DNA from: Candidatus Poribacteria bacterium
Lineage (GTDB): Bacteria > Poribacteria > WGA-4E > UBA9662
Direction of reading: 5' to 3'
DNA: 35,760 bases
Assembly (NCBI GenBank): GCA_012963885.1
Contig: DTUY01000049.1
Coordinates: 1 to 35,760, forward strand
Shown here: piece by piece, positions 1 through 11,000 of the stretch
Layout of the letters: every line of letters starts with the position of its first letter
How positions within the stretch are numbered: position 1 is the stretch's first letter
Program-made: the position numbers and the translations under genes
The notes under the pieces: model-generated
The model's database searches: none
Told to the model about the DNA's origin: nothing
The model's input: only the letters and a program-made list of their open reading frames with translations

Positions 1-276
1 CTGCTTATAAAAATCCTTAAATCTTATACAATGCCAACAAATCGGAATTCCTTTAATTTTATCCTCTAAGCGTTGACATGATTATGGATGTTCGAAACAT
101 AGGCCCAGCTGGTGAGTCTTAATCAAATCCGGTAGAGGGTAACCCTGTTTCTCCTAAGAAATTAAACACGGGAATGGAGAGATTTTGAAACCTTCATTTC
201 CTAACTCTTTAAAGGTGATCATGTAAAGATGAAACAGGAAAATTCTCTAATCTTGCAATCTAGTTGAGGCTGAGGC

Positions 277-1047
277 GTGGAACTACATGAAATGTTTGAT
301 AAGCTTTGGTGTGTCTACTTGAATTTAAACCCAGAAGCCAAAAAGGTCCAAGACATTTTATGTGAAGGACGGGAACAAACTAACGATCACATAGCATTTA
401 GAACCCTTAATCTAGAAAATATCGGAATAAATAGATTAGCTAAGCCTTTTATTTCTAGGGGATATTCTCTAAAAGGTAAATATCATTTTCAAGCTAAAAA
501 GCTGTTTGCGTGTCACTTTGAACACACTGATCCACTGATACCTAAAATATTCATTAGTGAACTGCTGGTAGGGGAGTTTTCTGAATTTCTGCAGGAAACC
601 GTTCAGTTTATGGTCAAAGATGTACGACCTTCTACAGATTTGTTCCTCACAACGGGTCGGAGATGGGATATTAATTATAAAATATATAGTAAGTTGCTTA
701 GCGAGAGTGAATATGCTGCTTGGCTGTACGTTTTTGGGTTTGTTCCTAACCACTTCACAATTTATATTAATTCATTGAATCATTTTGATAGTCTAGTAGA
801 AGTCAATCAGGAACTTAAGAGACACGGATACAAAATTAATTCTAGTGGTGGAGAGATTAAGGGAAGTCCGTCATTAGGATTAGAACAATCTTCCACTTTA
901 GCTTATAAAACGGAAATTAAATTTGAGGATCTGGCAGCAGCTAAGAAAATTCCTGCTTGTTACTATGAGTTTGCCAAAAGATACGATTCGTTTAATGGAT
1001 TTATTGTAAATTCAGCAGATAAGATTTTTGAGAGTACGGACGTTTAA
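277..1047 (+). CDS. DUF1338 family protein (2-oxoadipate dioxygenase/decarboxylase-like)
   Basis: The protein is 256 residues with no signal peptide, so probably cytoplasmic. It matches the DUF1338/HglS fold: an N-terminal DHIAFRT motif (His38), a central PNHFT motif (His159) and a C-terminal CYYEFAKRY motif (Glu231). These correspond in order to the two His and one Glu that hold the metal in 2-oxoadipate dioxygenase/decarboxylase (HglS/YdcJ) enzymes, which turn 2-oxoadipate into 2-hydroxyglutarate in D-lysine breakdown. The substrate here is inferred only; the protein is shorter than the roughly 450-residue proteobacterial HglS and belongs to the compact form. The start is GTG at 277, with TTGAGG seven bases upstream; an ATG at 292 is an alternative. 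No other lysine-catabolism gene is nearby. It faces ispG tail to tail with a 35-base gap. Confidence 0.8.
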   Translation: MELHEMFDKLWCVYLNLNPEAKKVQDILCEGREQTNDHIAFRTLNLENIGINRLAKPFISRGYSLKGKYHFQAKKLFACHFEHTDPLIPKIFISELLVGEFSEFLQETVQFMVKDVRPSTDLFLTTGRRWDINYKIYSKLLSESEYAAWLYVFGFVPNHFTIYINSLNHFDSLVEVNQELKRHGYKINSSGGEIKGSPSLGLEQSSTLAYKTEIKFEDLAAAKKIPACYYEFAKRYDSFNGFIVNSADKIFESTDV

Positions 1048-1082
1048 GCAAGTGTTTAATGCCGAAGGGTAATTTTGTGGGA

Positions 1083-2189
1083 TTAATCAGATTGTAACTC
1101 TTGTGCGGCTTCTAAGAGAGCATTGGCCAAAAATTTTGGGTTTACTTCTTCTTTGCCACGAAATGTCTTGACCTTCTGCCCATCAATTTTCAATATTGCT
1201 AGATTCTTGCCACCTAAGTGAATACCTACTTTTGCGTTACGTGTTTCTCCAGGACCGTTTACTTCACAACCCATGATAGCAATAGGCATCATGATCCCAT
1301 GTTTCTCCAGAAGTTCCTCAGCCGCATCAACAATTTCTTCATAACCGACTGAAGCGTCACCACGTCCGCAAAAAGGGCAGGAGATGATGTCAAGCATCTG
1401 ATCCGCCAAACCGAGTGTCCGTAGAAGTTCCTTCCCTGTCAGTACCTCTTCAACTGGATCACCTGTAATTGAGATTCGAATTGTATCACCAATGCCTTCC
1501 ATTAAAAGTGTTCCGATACCAATTGATGATTTGACGTGGGATCTACGTGGTGGCCCAGCCTCAGTTACACCTAAATGGAGTGGATATCGAACTTTCTCTG
1601 AGAAAATTCGATTGGCTTGAATCATGCGTAGTGGATCACTTGATTTAATCGAGACTGCGATATCGGTAAAATCGTGGTCCTCACAAATTTTGACGTGCCT
1701 TATCGCACTTTCAATGAGTGCTTCAGCAGTAGGAGACGGGTATTTATCCAGTAAATCTTTCTCAAGAGACCCTTCATTAACACCAATTCGAATTGGAACA
1801 TTTGCTGTCTTTGCTGCGGATAGGACTTGGGCAATCCGGTCTTGATTGCCGATATTTCCAGGATTAATTCGGACTTTTGCAACTCCGGCATCGATTGCAT
1901 CAAGCGCGAATTTATAGTTGAAATGAATGTCGGAAACAATTGGCACCGGGGATCGTTTGACAATCGCTTTTAGTGCATCGGCGTCACGTTGCTCAGGGAC
2001 GGCAACTCGAACAATCTGCGCGCCAGCTTCAGCACAGCGTTCAATTTGACGCATGGTTTCGTCCACTTGACACGTTAGAGTTGTAGTCATCGTCTGAATT
2101 GAAACTGGGTTTCGATTACCAATGGGCACACCACCAACGTTAATCTGTTTTGTCGGACGTCGGTTTTCAAATTGAGCTAGGTCGCGCAT
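1083..2189 (-). CDS. ispG: 4-hydroxy-3-methylbut-2-enyl diphosphate synthase (flavodoxin-type)
   Basis: IspG/GcpE catalyses the penultimate step of the MEP isoprenoid pathway, reducing 2-C-methyl-D-erythritol 2,4-cyclodiphosphate to HMBPP with a [4Fe-4S] cluster. The 368-residue protein is the compact two-domain bacterial form: a TIM-barrel part with VRVAVPEQRDADAL and VRINPGNIG, and a C-terminal cluster domain with SCPFCGRGD (two Cys) and GCEVNGPGE (third Cys and the Glu ligand). All expected cluster ligands are present. The ATG at 2189 is preferred because AAGGA lies six bases upstream; a TTG at 2192 is directly adjacent. It is followed 43 bases upstream on the same strand by the end of the HTH-MBL gene, so the two may be co-transcribed. 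No other MEP gene is in the window. Confidence 0.95.
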   Translation of the reverse strand: MRDLAQFENRRPTKQINVGGVPIGNRNPVSIQTMTTTLTCQVDETMRQIERCAEAGAQIVRVAVPEQRDADALKAIVKRSPVPIVSDIHFNYKFALDAIDAGVAKVRINPGNIGNQDRIAQVLSAAKTANVPIRIGVNEGSLEKDLLDKYPSPTAEALIESAIRHVKICEDHDFTDIAVSIKSSDPLRMIQANRIFSEKVRYPLHLGVTEAGPPRRSHVKSSIGIGTLLMEGIGDTIRISITGDPVEEVLTGKELLRTLGLADQMLDIISCPFCGRGDASVGYEEIVDAAEELLEKHGIMMPIAIMGCEVNGPGETRNAKVGIHLGGKNLAILKIDGQKVKTFRGKEEVNPKFLANALLEAAQELQSD

Positions 2190-2232
2190 CAAGTTTCCTT
2201 AAGTTCCATGCCAGAAATTTCTAGTTTTGTGT

Positions 2233-3060
2233 TTAAAAAAATGGGTTGTGGTTTTTCTCTTCTTCAACTGTTGTAGCAGGCCCGTGTCCGGGGAAGAGAA
2301 CAGTTTGATTTGGTAGAGAAAGCAGATTTTCTTGCACGTTTGAAAGTAATTTTTCGTATGATATTGACGCGTTACCAACAGATCCGGCAAATAATGCATC
2401 ACCAACGATGACAGTTGACCGAACATAGAAAGAACATCCACCAAGTGTATGTCCGGGAGTATCAAGTGTTGTAACTTTCAGGTTGCCAACCGAAACTACA
2501 TCGCCATGTTTTAGCAATCTAAGATCATTTTTACTTCTTGGTTTAGGTTCATTTGCATGAATCCACGTTGGGCAGTCGAAAGCGTCTTCCAAGTCCATCA
2601 GTCCGTTTGCGTGATCACCATGCGCGTGTGTCAAGAGTATTAGCTTTGGATCCATATTGATCTCGCTGATCCTTTTCATAATCGCCTTTGGATTTGCTGC
2701 GGTGTCGATAATAGCGGCTTCCCGCGTCTCCATACAGATTAGCAAATAGGCATGTACAGGATAACCACCTACCTTTGCGGTTACCGTTACTACTTCAAGT
2801 GCAGGGTCATATCTAGCTGCAATTGTATTTGGTGACCAACTCTCTGTTGCAATTGCATTTAGTTTGTCGCTATCAAGTTGCAACGTGGTAGCAATTTGAT
2901 CAACCTCGTCGCGACTTGGTTTTCTGGTATAATTTTCCATTCTCGAGATATTTTTTGTCGTAATGCCTGTTTCAGTAGCAACTTGACTAACGGTCAACCC
3001 GAGTCCTCGCCATGCTTTAGCGATGATATCCCCAAATTCGTCTTCAAGCATAAATGCCAT
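2233..3060 (-). CDS. HTH (XRE-like) domain fused to MBL-fold metallo-hydrolase
   Basis: 275 residues in two parts. Residues about 9-72 look like a lambda-repressor/XRE helix-turn-helix (LTVSQVATETGITTKNISRM, then PSRDEVDQIATTLQLD). Residues about 90-275 are a metallo-beta-lactamase fold of the glyoxalase II-like group: THAHGDH (His145, His147, Asp149, His150), TPGHT (His204), VGDALF (Asp221) and FPGHGP (His259) give a complete two-metal site. The MBL part is probably a small thioester or phosphate-ester hydrolase; the substrate cannot be told from sequence. The HTH could make it a DNA-binding sensor enzyme, or serve only as a protein-binding domain. An AGGAAAAG motif precedes the ATG at 3060. 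It lies between ispG and the sialidase-like gene on the same strand. Confidence 0.85.
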   Translation of the reverse strand: MAFMLEDEFGDIIAKAWRGLGLTVSQVATETGITTKNISRMENYTRKPSRDEVDQIATTLQLDSDKLNAIATESWSPNTIAARYDPALEVVTVTAKVGGYPVHAYLLICMETREAAIIDTAANPKAIMKRISEINMDPKLILLTHAHGDHANGLMDLEDAFDCPTWIHANEPKPRSKNDLRLLKHGDVVSVGNLKVTTLDTPGHTLGGCSFYVRSTVIVGDALFAGSVGNASISYEKLLSNVQENLLSLPNQTVLFPGHGPATTVEEEKNHNPFF

Positions 3061-3125
3061 TGTCTTTTCCTAGTCTATGAGCTCAATGAATTTTTGGTAG
3101 ACATATTTCCTTGTTATGAAATTTT

Positions 3126-4154
3126 CTAGATAAGATAACGCTTCATCCCTATTCCTTCCCAGTTTGGAAGTGCGTTTCCCTCTCCCTCAATCCAGTCGGG
3201 GGTGAGGACAACATGATCGATTGTGGCGCGGTTATTGGTGAAAGTAGCATGAATCAATCTATCACGACTTTGGATAATAGTAGGATAGTGGAAGGACCCT
3301 TCACCACTGATAATATCGCGTTTGTACTTCCAAGTTTCTCCACCATCTTCACTTAGCCCAATAGTTAAAGGATTTCGCTTCTCTGGATTATCGTTCCAGA
3401 TCATAGCAATTCGATCGTCTTCAAGTTTGACAGCATCAAGAGCTGCATAAGGACAGTGGTTTTGTGTAACTTCGGTTTCAGACCACGTTCGGCCGCAGTC
3501 GTGGGAAACGCTCTTGAGAACATTCGGATTTTTCCCAGACGGCCGGATAAGCGCTAAGATTGAACCATCATTCCGCTGAATGAGCGATGGATGTTGATTT
3601 TGCTCGCCTGGAATGTTGCCACAGACACTCCAAGTTTTACCTTCATCTGTGCTTTTCCAAATTTGTGAGTGCCATGATGTGAATTCTGTGCCAAACAGGA
3701 TCTCTCCATTATCAAGTCGGATCGGCTTGCATCTTGGAACGTGCCCCCAGTTTTCCTCGATCATCTCAACGCCCGACCATGTTTCTCCACTATCGTACGA
3801 TCGCTTCAACCGCAAGTCGCAAGTTACCCAGCGTACACCAGGACCGTGTTTGCCCTCAAGCTTGCCGTGCATAGTACCGTAAATCAGCAATATGGTACCA
3901 TCATTGACTTGAAATAAGACACCATTTCCTTCAGGTTTGCCGGGAGTATCAGCCACACTAACCAGTTGATCAAAACCACCAGCATCTCGTCGACGTTTTG
4001 CTAGAACCCAAGCTGCGTTGGGACGTGCTTCACCTTCACCAGCATAATATCCAACAATAAGATCCCCATTTGATAGTTCAAGTATTGCTGAACAGTGGCA
4101 TTCGGGATAACGGCTTGTCGGTTCTGCGACTGACTCCCAAACTGAGATTGACAT
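3126..4154 (-). CDS. Sialidase-like BNR/Asp-box repeat protein
   Basis: 342 residues forming a predicted six-bladed sialidase-type beta-propeller. Four Asp-box motifs (S-x-D-x-G-x-T/E-W) are visible: SYDSGETW, STDEGKTW, SHDCGRTW and SEDGGETW. The N-terminal segment around EPTSRYPECHCSAIL and the RNDGSILALIRPSG segment fit the exo-alpha-sialidase (BNR_2) group, which is expanded in planctomycete-like and poribacterial genomes. No signal peptide or lipobox is seen, so an exported role is not supported by the protein itself. Members of this group are often of unknown substrate, so sialic acid release is only a possibility. The ATG at 4154 has no strong ribosome binding site. It is divergent from the lipoate ligase gene, with about 100 bases between the chosen starts. 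Confidence 0.8.
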   Translation of the reverse strand: MSISVWESVAEPTSRYPECHCSAILELSNGDLIVGYYAGEGEARPNAAWVLAKRRRDAGGFDQLVSVADTPGKPEGNGVLFQVNDGTILLIYGTMHGKLEGKHGPGVRWVTCDLRLKRSYDSGETWSGVEMIEENWGHVPRCKPIRLDNGEILFGTEFTSWHSQIWKSTDEGKTWSVCGNIPGEQNQHPSLIQRNDGSILALIRPSGKNPNVLKSVSHDCGRTWSETEVTQNHCPYAALDAVKLEDDRIAMIWNDNPEKRNPLTIGLSEDGGETWKYKRDIISGEGSFHYPTIIQSRDRLIHATFTNNRATIDHVVLTPDWIEGEGNALPNWEGIGMKRYLI

Positions 4155-4251
4155 GACACATACTTAATTTTAGTTGTATAATTTTTTGTATCTTGAAACT
4201 CTTAATGAGCCAAGGGTAGCTTATTGTATCAGATTTAAGAAGACTATTCAA

Positions 4252-5040
4252 ATGCGACTTTTGCTGACCCCCCCAAATGATGCTCCTATTAATATGGCGA
4301 TAGATGAAGCCATATTTTTGAGTCAGAAATCTGATTCTCGTCCGACGTTGCGATTTTATGATTGGTCATCAACTGCTTTTTCGTTTGGATATTTCCAGCA
4401 TGTTTCTCAAGAGATTAACCCTTCAGAATGTGATGATCTCGGAATTGATCTGGTTCGTCGTATTACTGGAGGTGGTACGGTAATTCATGGTTGGGATGTT
4501 ACCTTTTCAGCCATGTTTCCGAGAACCAAATCGCATGCTGGCTTACCAAGTGACATCTCGGCTGGATATCAAGCGATCAGCGATAGTATAATCAGGGGGC
4601 TTCAAGAAATTGGTATTGGGGTTAATCGGCATGATCAATCCTTGGATTCATCACTTCCGAACATTTGTATTGCTAATCCTGCAAAATATGATGTGATGAT
4701 TAATGGTAAAAAAATTGCTGGTATTGCACAACGCCGAAATTCGGCTGGACTCTTGTTCCAAGTTTATATAGCGCTTGATATCCCATCCCACGATATCCTG
4801 ACTGTGGTTTCAAAACAACCTGACTTTGAACGACTGCTACAGACGAAGACAACTAGTATTAATCAACATCAGTCACGGAGATTTTTACGGACTGAGATTG
4901 AACAAGCAATTCAACACGGTTTTGAAAAAATATTGGGTTTTAGTCTCAACGAAGGTAAGTTGTTGCCTAAAGAAATAGAAATGGCAGAACAACTGGCATC
5001 AACAAAGTATTCTACTGAAAGCTGGAATTTTCGAAGGTAA
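4252..5040 (+). CDS. Lipoate--protein ligase A family protein
   Basis: 262 residues with the biotin/lipoate ligase (BPL_LplA_LipB) catalytic domain, which attaches lipoyl or octanoyl groups to lysines of 2-oxoacid dehydrogenase or glycine cleavage H subunits. Visible family motifs are NMAIDEAIF near the N-terminus, FSFGYFQ, RRITGGGTVIHG for the lipoyl-adenylate site, and KYDVMINGKKIAGIAQRR with the conserved lysines. It lacks a clear LplA C-terminal accessory domain, so it may be an LipM-like octanoyltransferase rather than a scavenging ligase. The ATG at 4252 is chosen because family members begin a few residues before the R-L-L segment; an in-frame TTG at 4174 would add 26 unrelated residues. 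The stop codon shares one base with the TamB-like start (TAATG), so translation is probably coupled. Confidence 0.85.
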   Translation: MRLLLTPPNDAPINMAIDEAIFLSQKSDSRPTLRFYDWSSTAFSFGYFQHVSQEINPSECDDLGIDLVRRITGGGTVIHGWDVTFSAMFPRTKSHAGLPSDISAGYQAISDSIIRGLQEIGIGVNRHDQSLDSSLPNICIANPAKYDVMINGKKIAGIAQRRNSAGLLFQVYIALDIPSHDILTVVSKQPDFERLLQTKTTSINQHQSRRFLRTEIEQAIQHGFEKILGFSLNEGKLLPKEIEMAEQLASTKYSTESWNFRR

Positions 5041-8000
5041 TGAAAAGACGGAATAAATTTCTGATTGTTATCACAGTTGTTACCATTGGCATATCCATCA
5101 GTGGATTTTACTTTCTGGAGTCAGGCTACGTGCATCAGAAAATTCGTTTGCTGCTTGAAGAGCAAGTTGCTAATCAGATCAACAAACCCGTCTCAATTGG
5201 ATGGATTTCTGGCAACGTTCTCAGCGGAATTGAAATCGGTCAGGTGGAAATCCACGATCTTTTGCCAGAAAAAACTCGTTTTTTTTCAACCGATTCAGTG
5301 GAACTTAAGTATAGACTTTGGGGGTTGTTATTTGGCAAATTTCTGGTTACCAAGTTGAACATCAAAAGACCTGAATTCAATATTCGAGTTAACGAAAAAG
5401 GGGAAATCAATCTGACCAAACTGTTTCTAGTGCAAAACCATGATGTTTCAAGTAGCATATTTCAACCACTTATTTCTCATGTTAGGATCGAGAATGGTGT
5501 CTTCAATCTGGAAGATAAAATGCGTCATTTGAAAGTCTCTATCAGCGGGATCTCTAGCAGTATCCAAGGCCCTTTAAGACGATGGGAACATACTGGTAGT
5601 CTTGACGTCCAAGATGGGTTTTTCGAAATTAATGGAGTTCGTACACAAATTGAGAGGATTCAGACCCAATTTTCTCTGATCAAAGGCTTGAGGGAACTCA
5701 AACAGATGCGAGTTGAGTTTGGAAATTCAACATTAACCATTTCGTGCCAGGCCAGTGATTTGAAAAACTTAGATGCAGAAGTTAATTTGGATCTTGACTT
5801 TCAGGATCTTGCCAGATTTTACACGGATCAGATCATTGAAGGCAATGCGCGGATAAATATAAACGTCAGCAGCTTAGCAGAGGAAATCAATGGTCAACTA
5901 TCAGTTACTTTTCCCTTTTTGCGGGCAAACAGAGTAGAAATCCGGAATGTCTCCACGCGTGCCCAGTTTACGCGACACCATTTACGCCTAACTAAGATTG
6001 ACGGAGAGTTAGCTGGTGGTAAGATTTCTGGTTATGCTGAAGTAAATCAAGGTGCTGATGGTATTAAATACAGTGGTTTGATTGATCTTGTTGATAGCCA
6101 AGCTATAGATTTTTTCCCGATGATACACGATCTGAGGTCATTCCTACGGTCAGATGGAGACGTGAATATTCATGTCCAGTTTGAAGGGGATGGTCTTGAT
6201 CCAAACGATTTACGGATGACTGGTGAGCTGGTCTACGATGAAGCCAGCCTAAACGACATTGGGATTAAAGTGTCTCAAGCCAATTGGGAAATTAAATCGG
6301 GGCAGTTGTTAGCTACGGCTAATCTTGACGAAGCACGAATTCGGTTAGATGGTCTACTTGGTTTAGCGAATGATCGTGACATCGATCTACGAATCACCAA
6401 AATTGATGTTGATAAGTTATCAAGGATTGTCGGGATTCCCGATCTCGGTGGCGAAGGAAAGGTTACTGGTAAAATTTCTCCTTTAGATCTGACAGGTGTG
6501 TTCAAGGTTCCCGAGGCGTCACTTTTTAACGTTCCCATTGGGATATTAACGATCCCGTTTCAATATCGAGACGAGTATGTATACATAGATCAAGGACTTC
6601 TGGTAAAGAATAGCAGCCAATTGGTATTAAAGGGGAAAGCCCTTCCAGTTGGAAATATCCCTGTTGATCTAGTTCTATACGTTGAGCCTCTCCAGATTGC
6701 TGATTATATTCGTCTGGTTGGAAACGATTATCCGATTCGAGGCACAGTCACAGGGAAACTGATTCTCGATAACACACTTGAAGATTTAAACGGAAGGGGG
6801 ATACTTGAAATTGCTGATGCAGAGGCATGGGGATTAAAGTTTGATCCGCTTTCCCTCCCTCTTGAAATTGAAAGTTATGATGCAATTATCAAGAACTTTG
6901 AACTTTCCTCCCGTTCCCAAACTGGTATCTTGAACGCGAAAGTGACGGACAGACTCGACTATGAAATTGATTTTCGAAGCAAACCGATGCGACTTCACGA
7001 ACTGCTTATTGCAAGGGATCTTGGTGAGATTGAGCTAGATGCCAGTATGATCCTCGATGCAGTTGGTAAGGGACATACAAGCGAACCACACATCGATCTG
7101 ACTTGCGATTTTACGGATGTGAGTTTCGCACAGAATCCGTTATTAGATGTGAATTTAGTTGGTATCTTCACCAAAGAGATGATTTCTTTTGAAGGCTTTG
7201 GTTTCGATGAGACTTGCCGAATACATGGAACAGTTAGGATGGAAGAGTCAAATCCTTATGAAATCTTTGTCAAAGGTCGGAGTGTAGATGCTACACTTAT
7301 TCTTCCGATTATCAATCCATTGCTCAGGAATCGTTTCGGTGGTGTAGCGGATGGCAGAATTGAGATGACAGGAAAATTAGTTGATCCACTAACCGTCAGG
7401 ATGAAGATGGATTTGACAAAATTTGGAGTTTCATCTGATACAGGGGGCTTGGTTAGCCCTGACGATGAAGTGGTAAAGATTCGTTATGAAGGTGATGTTT
7501 GGTATATTGATTCGTTTATTCTCGCTAGCCCGCAAAATTGGGATCCAATAATTAGTATCATGGATTCATCGGTTTCGCCTAGGCATATGGAGGTTAAAGT
7601 CAGGTCAAACGAGTTTGCAGTCCAAAATCTTACCGGCCTATTTCCTGAGATCCCAATCATTTTCTCCGGTTTAGCTCGCTACAGCTTGAATGTTACGGCG
7701 ACTGAAGCCGAAAGAAATCTTGAAGATCCAAAATATGAACTTAGTTGGTCTATACCGAATTTGGAGGTCAAAACTGGGCGTGGTATCATCAACGTTACGC
7801 GAGCAAAGGGACAACTTCTCTATGAAAGTAATCGACTGAGGATTCCCACGACGAATTTGCTCCTGTTTGGAAATGAAGTTCAGATGTGGGGGGAATTGCC
7901 GATTGTCAATCAAAGCACGAAACTCCCACCCATTTCAGATTCAACAGCAAACGATACACAGATTTCGATTCAAAGTAGCAATTTTCAGATCGGGTCGATA

Positions 8001-11000
8001 ACACGCTTTTTTCCGGAAATATCTGAACTGTCAGGTAGTCTTGATCTACACGCCCAGATCGGGAACTGTTTAAGTCAACCTTCGATCGACGCGGTGGTTG
8101 ATTTGAATCGAACATCGTTGAAGTTATTCGATTTTCCTATTCCCGTTCAAGATCTTTTTGCGCTGATAAGTATTTCCAGTATGCCGTCCGGCCAAATACA
8201 AATTATCACAGAAAGATCGAGCTGGCAAATCAATGATGGGTTTTTCAGTGTTGATAACGCAATCTGTAAGGTGAATCTGGTCAATTTTCGCCCCAAAGTT
8301 GGTAGTTGGGCATTTACCTTCAGCGGCGATCACGCCAATCTGACCGATATTTTTAGCTACTTGATGAGTGTACCTCAACCACCTATTTCTGGGCACACCA
8401 ATATGCGGCTTACGGTTGCGGGTTTGGATAATAGGGTTGACACCATGACAGCGCAACTCATTTGTCAGAATTTGAATCTTAAGGTTGCGGATGAACGGAT
8501 AACCGAAATTGAGCCATTACGATGTACTTTTTCTGACCGCAAATTTAAGGTCGAACCAATTAAACTTGGTCGAGCACGATCAGTAACTGATGCTCTGTCA
8601 AAGAATTGGATGGAAATTGCCGGAGAGATAGATCTTGATGGAAATCTAGATCTATACTTTAATACAGATAAACTTCCACTCTCAGTTGCTTTATCGATGG
8701 GAAACTTGCCCAGCCGAATCAATGGTGTACTAAATAGCCAAATTCATGTCAGTAATCACCTCATTCAGCCAAATATTGAAGCAACATGGACCGTTGCTGC
8801 TAATTTTAAAGATGAAAGTCCCGAGTTTAAGGGGAAAATCACATATCTAGACCAGCGACTCAATATTCATGGAACTGAGCTTGCTGGATATAATAACCGC
8901 CTACAGTTGTCCGGGCAGATACCAATTAACCTTTCACTGGATAAGGTGGATTTGGCAGACCGTTTCCTCAAAGTCCCAATCAATGTGCAGCTAAGTGGTG
9001 AGCAGGTTGATCTTGGTTTTATCGCTTCGTTTTTTCCTGAAATTGATAAAAGTGGAGGCATGGCCGACATTGATTTAAGGTTACAAGGTACAGCAGCCCG
9101 TCCCTATCTTGACGGAGAGTTTTCAATCAACAACGTAAATTTACAGTTCGTTGATAATTCCCTGCCAATTTCACGGGGAAGTATATACGCAAAAGCAGCC
9201 GAGGGGCATATTGATGTTACTAATTTTACATGCTATATCGGTGAAGGTAAATTTGATGCTCAGATACAACTCATGACAGATGGACTCTATCCAACAGATT
9301 TTATAGTTAAAAAATTTATGATTCAGAATGCAGGCATTGCCGATTTGAGTCAAAGTTTTTTGACAGAAGTATTTTTTCCCAAACTTGGTGGCAAAATAAC
9401 TGCTAGTGGAACACTGGAAATACCGATCAATAAATTTATTAGTCGCAGTGTAACCGATTGGACACCACAAGTACTGCTTCCTTTTAATTTACAAAATATA
9501 ATTGCGTATGCCAAGAGTGATGTTGAGATAGAGGAGTTGACTCTTGAAAGTTTGGGTTATCGTGTTGCCAATAATAAGAATGTAAATGTTGTGCTTCGGG
9601 ATCGTAAGTTGCGTGTTCAATCGTTTCTGTTAACGGATATCACAGGTGCGACAATGACCAATCCACTGGAATTAGAGGGCAGAGGTTTTTGGGAACTTGA
9701 TGGGAACCTAGATTTCGTTATGAAAATGCGGGATTTTGATATAAGTTTCCTATCCAATCTGGTTCCGCCTGAGTATCCAATTCGCGGGAAATTAAACGCT
9801 AACCTCCAGATTTATGGTACGGACACAAATCCAAAGGTAACACTGGAGTGGTTTCCTGCTAAATCTTCGGCACTGACCATCGCCAATGCGGAAATTGATG
9901 ATTTTAGTGGCCAAATTACCTACCAAGACCAAGTGTGGCAGGTTGGTAGAGAGTTTGCCATACTATCGATTGGTTCAAATCGTGTTCTGTTTTCTGGAGT
10001 AATTCCGTTTAATCTTTCCATACGTGACGCTATAGTATTGCCATTGCCGCAGCCGATTGAGGGTAGAATTGATATTGATATCAGGGCGCTTGATTTTTTA
10101 CCCATGATTTTCCCTCAATTTGGTCTTACTGCAGGAATTGGGATGTGCAACATGACAATTGGTGGCAGCATTTATTCTCCCCAGTTGAAAGGGGTAGCTA
10201 GTCTGCGTAACGTTGCTTTTCGACTTCCGGAGACGTATATCAGTGTAGATCAAGCTCGGTTAGATGCAACCTTTACCAATCAGGGGATTACTATCCGCCG
10301 GCTTGAAGGCAATTTAAACGGCGGTAAATTCACGGCTGGTGGTTCACTTAAATCTGAATGGTTGCATGTAACTGAGATAAACACTTGGGCTACATTAAGA
10401 GATGGTTGTATTTTTCAAAATCCGCAGCTCTATTGGGTACGATGTGACCGTGTTGACCTGACCATGATAGGCGATGTCATTCCAACAGGTAAGGTCGAAC
10501 TGCCGGTTGTAAGAGGAACTGTTCGCGTCGCTGATGGTCGGTATAAACGCCCTTGGCGGGAATTGGCTAATGAATGGATTAACCAAGAATCGGCAGAGAT
10601 TCAATTTGAAGTCTTGTCGGACTATCCAATTATTCGCCACCTCCGTTTAGATCTAGATGTTATTGCTCCAGACAACATTTCGATGGTTTCAGATCTTGGT
10701 GACTTTAATGATATTAAGGTGTCAGTAAATGGTAAGGTTGTCGGCCCAATTCAAAGGCCCGTCTACAACGGACGGGTTAATATACTTGAAGGCGAATTCC
10801 AGGTTTTTGCTATTGATCATCCATTTACAATCAAAGAGGGGTCATATGGAGAGAATACCAACCCACTTCGGCTCGAACCATATTACGAAATCTACGCCGA
10901 GACGTCAGAGCCAATTCGAAATGTTAGTTTGCGTAATCTGGATACAAGGGATGTAAAAGTTAAATTACATATGAGTGGCTATTTAAATGAATCCCACAAT

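Noticed and set aside
1..276. Possible end of an upstream gene
   Set aside because: No frame on either strand shows a recognisable C-terminus, and no terminator is clear.
4148..4182. TTGACA and TATAAT upstream of the lipoate ligase gene
   Set aside because: The spacing is 23 bases, too long for a normal sigma-70 promoter, and the TTGACA overlaps the start of the sialidase-like gene.
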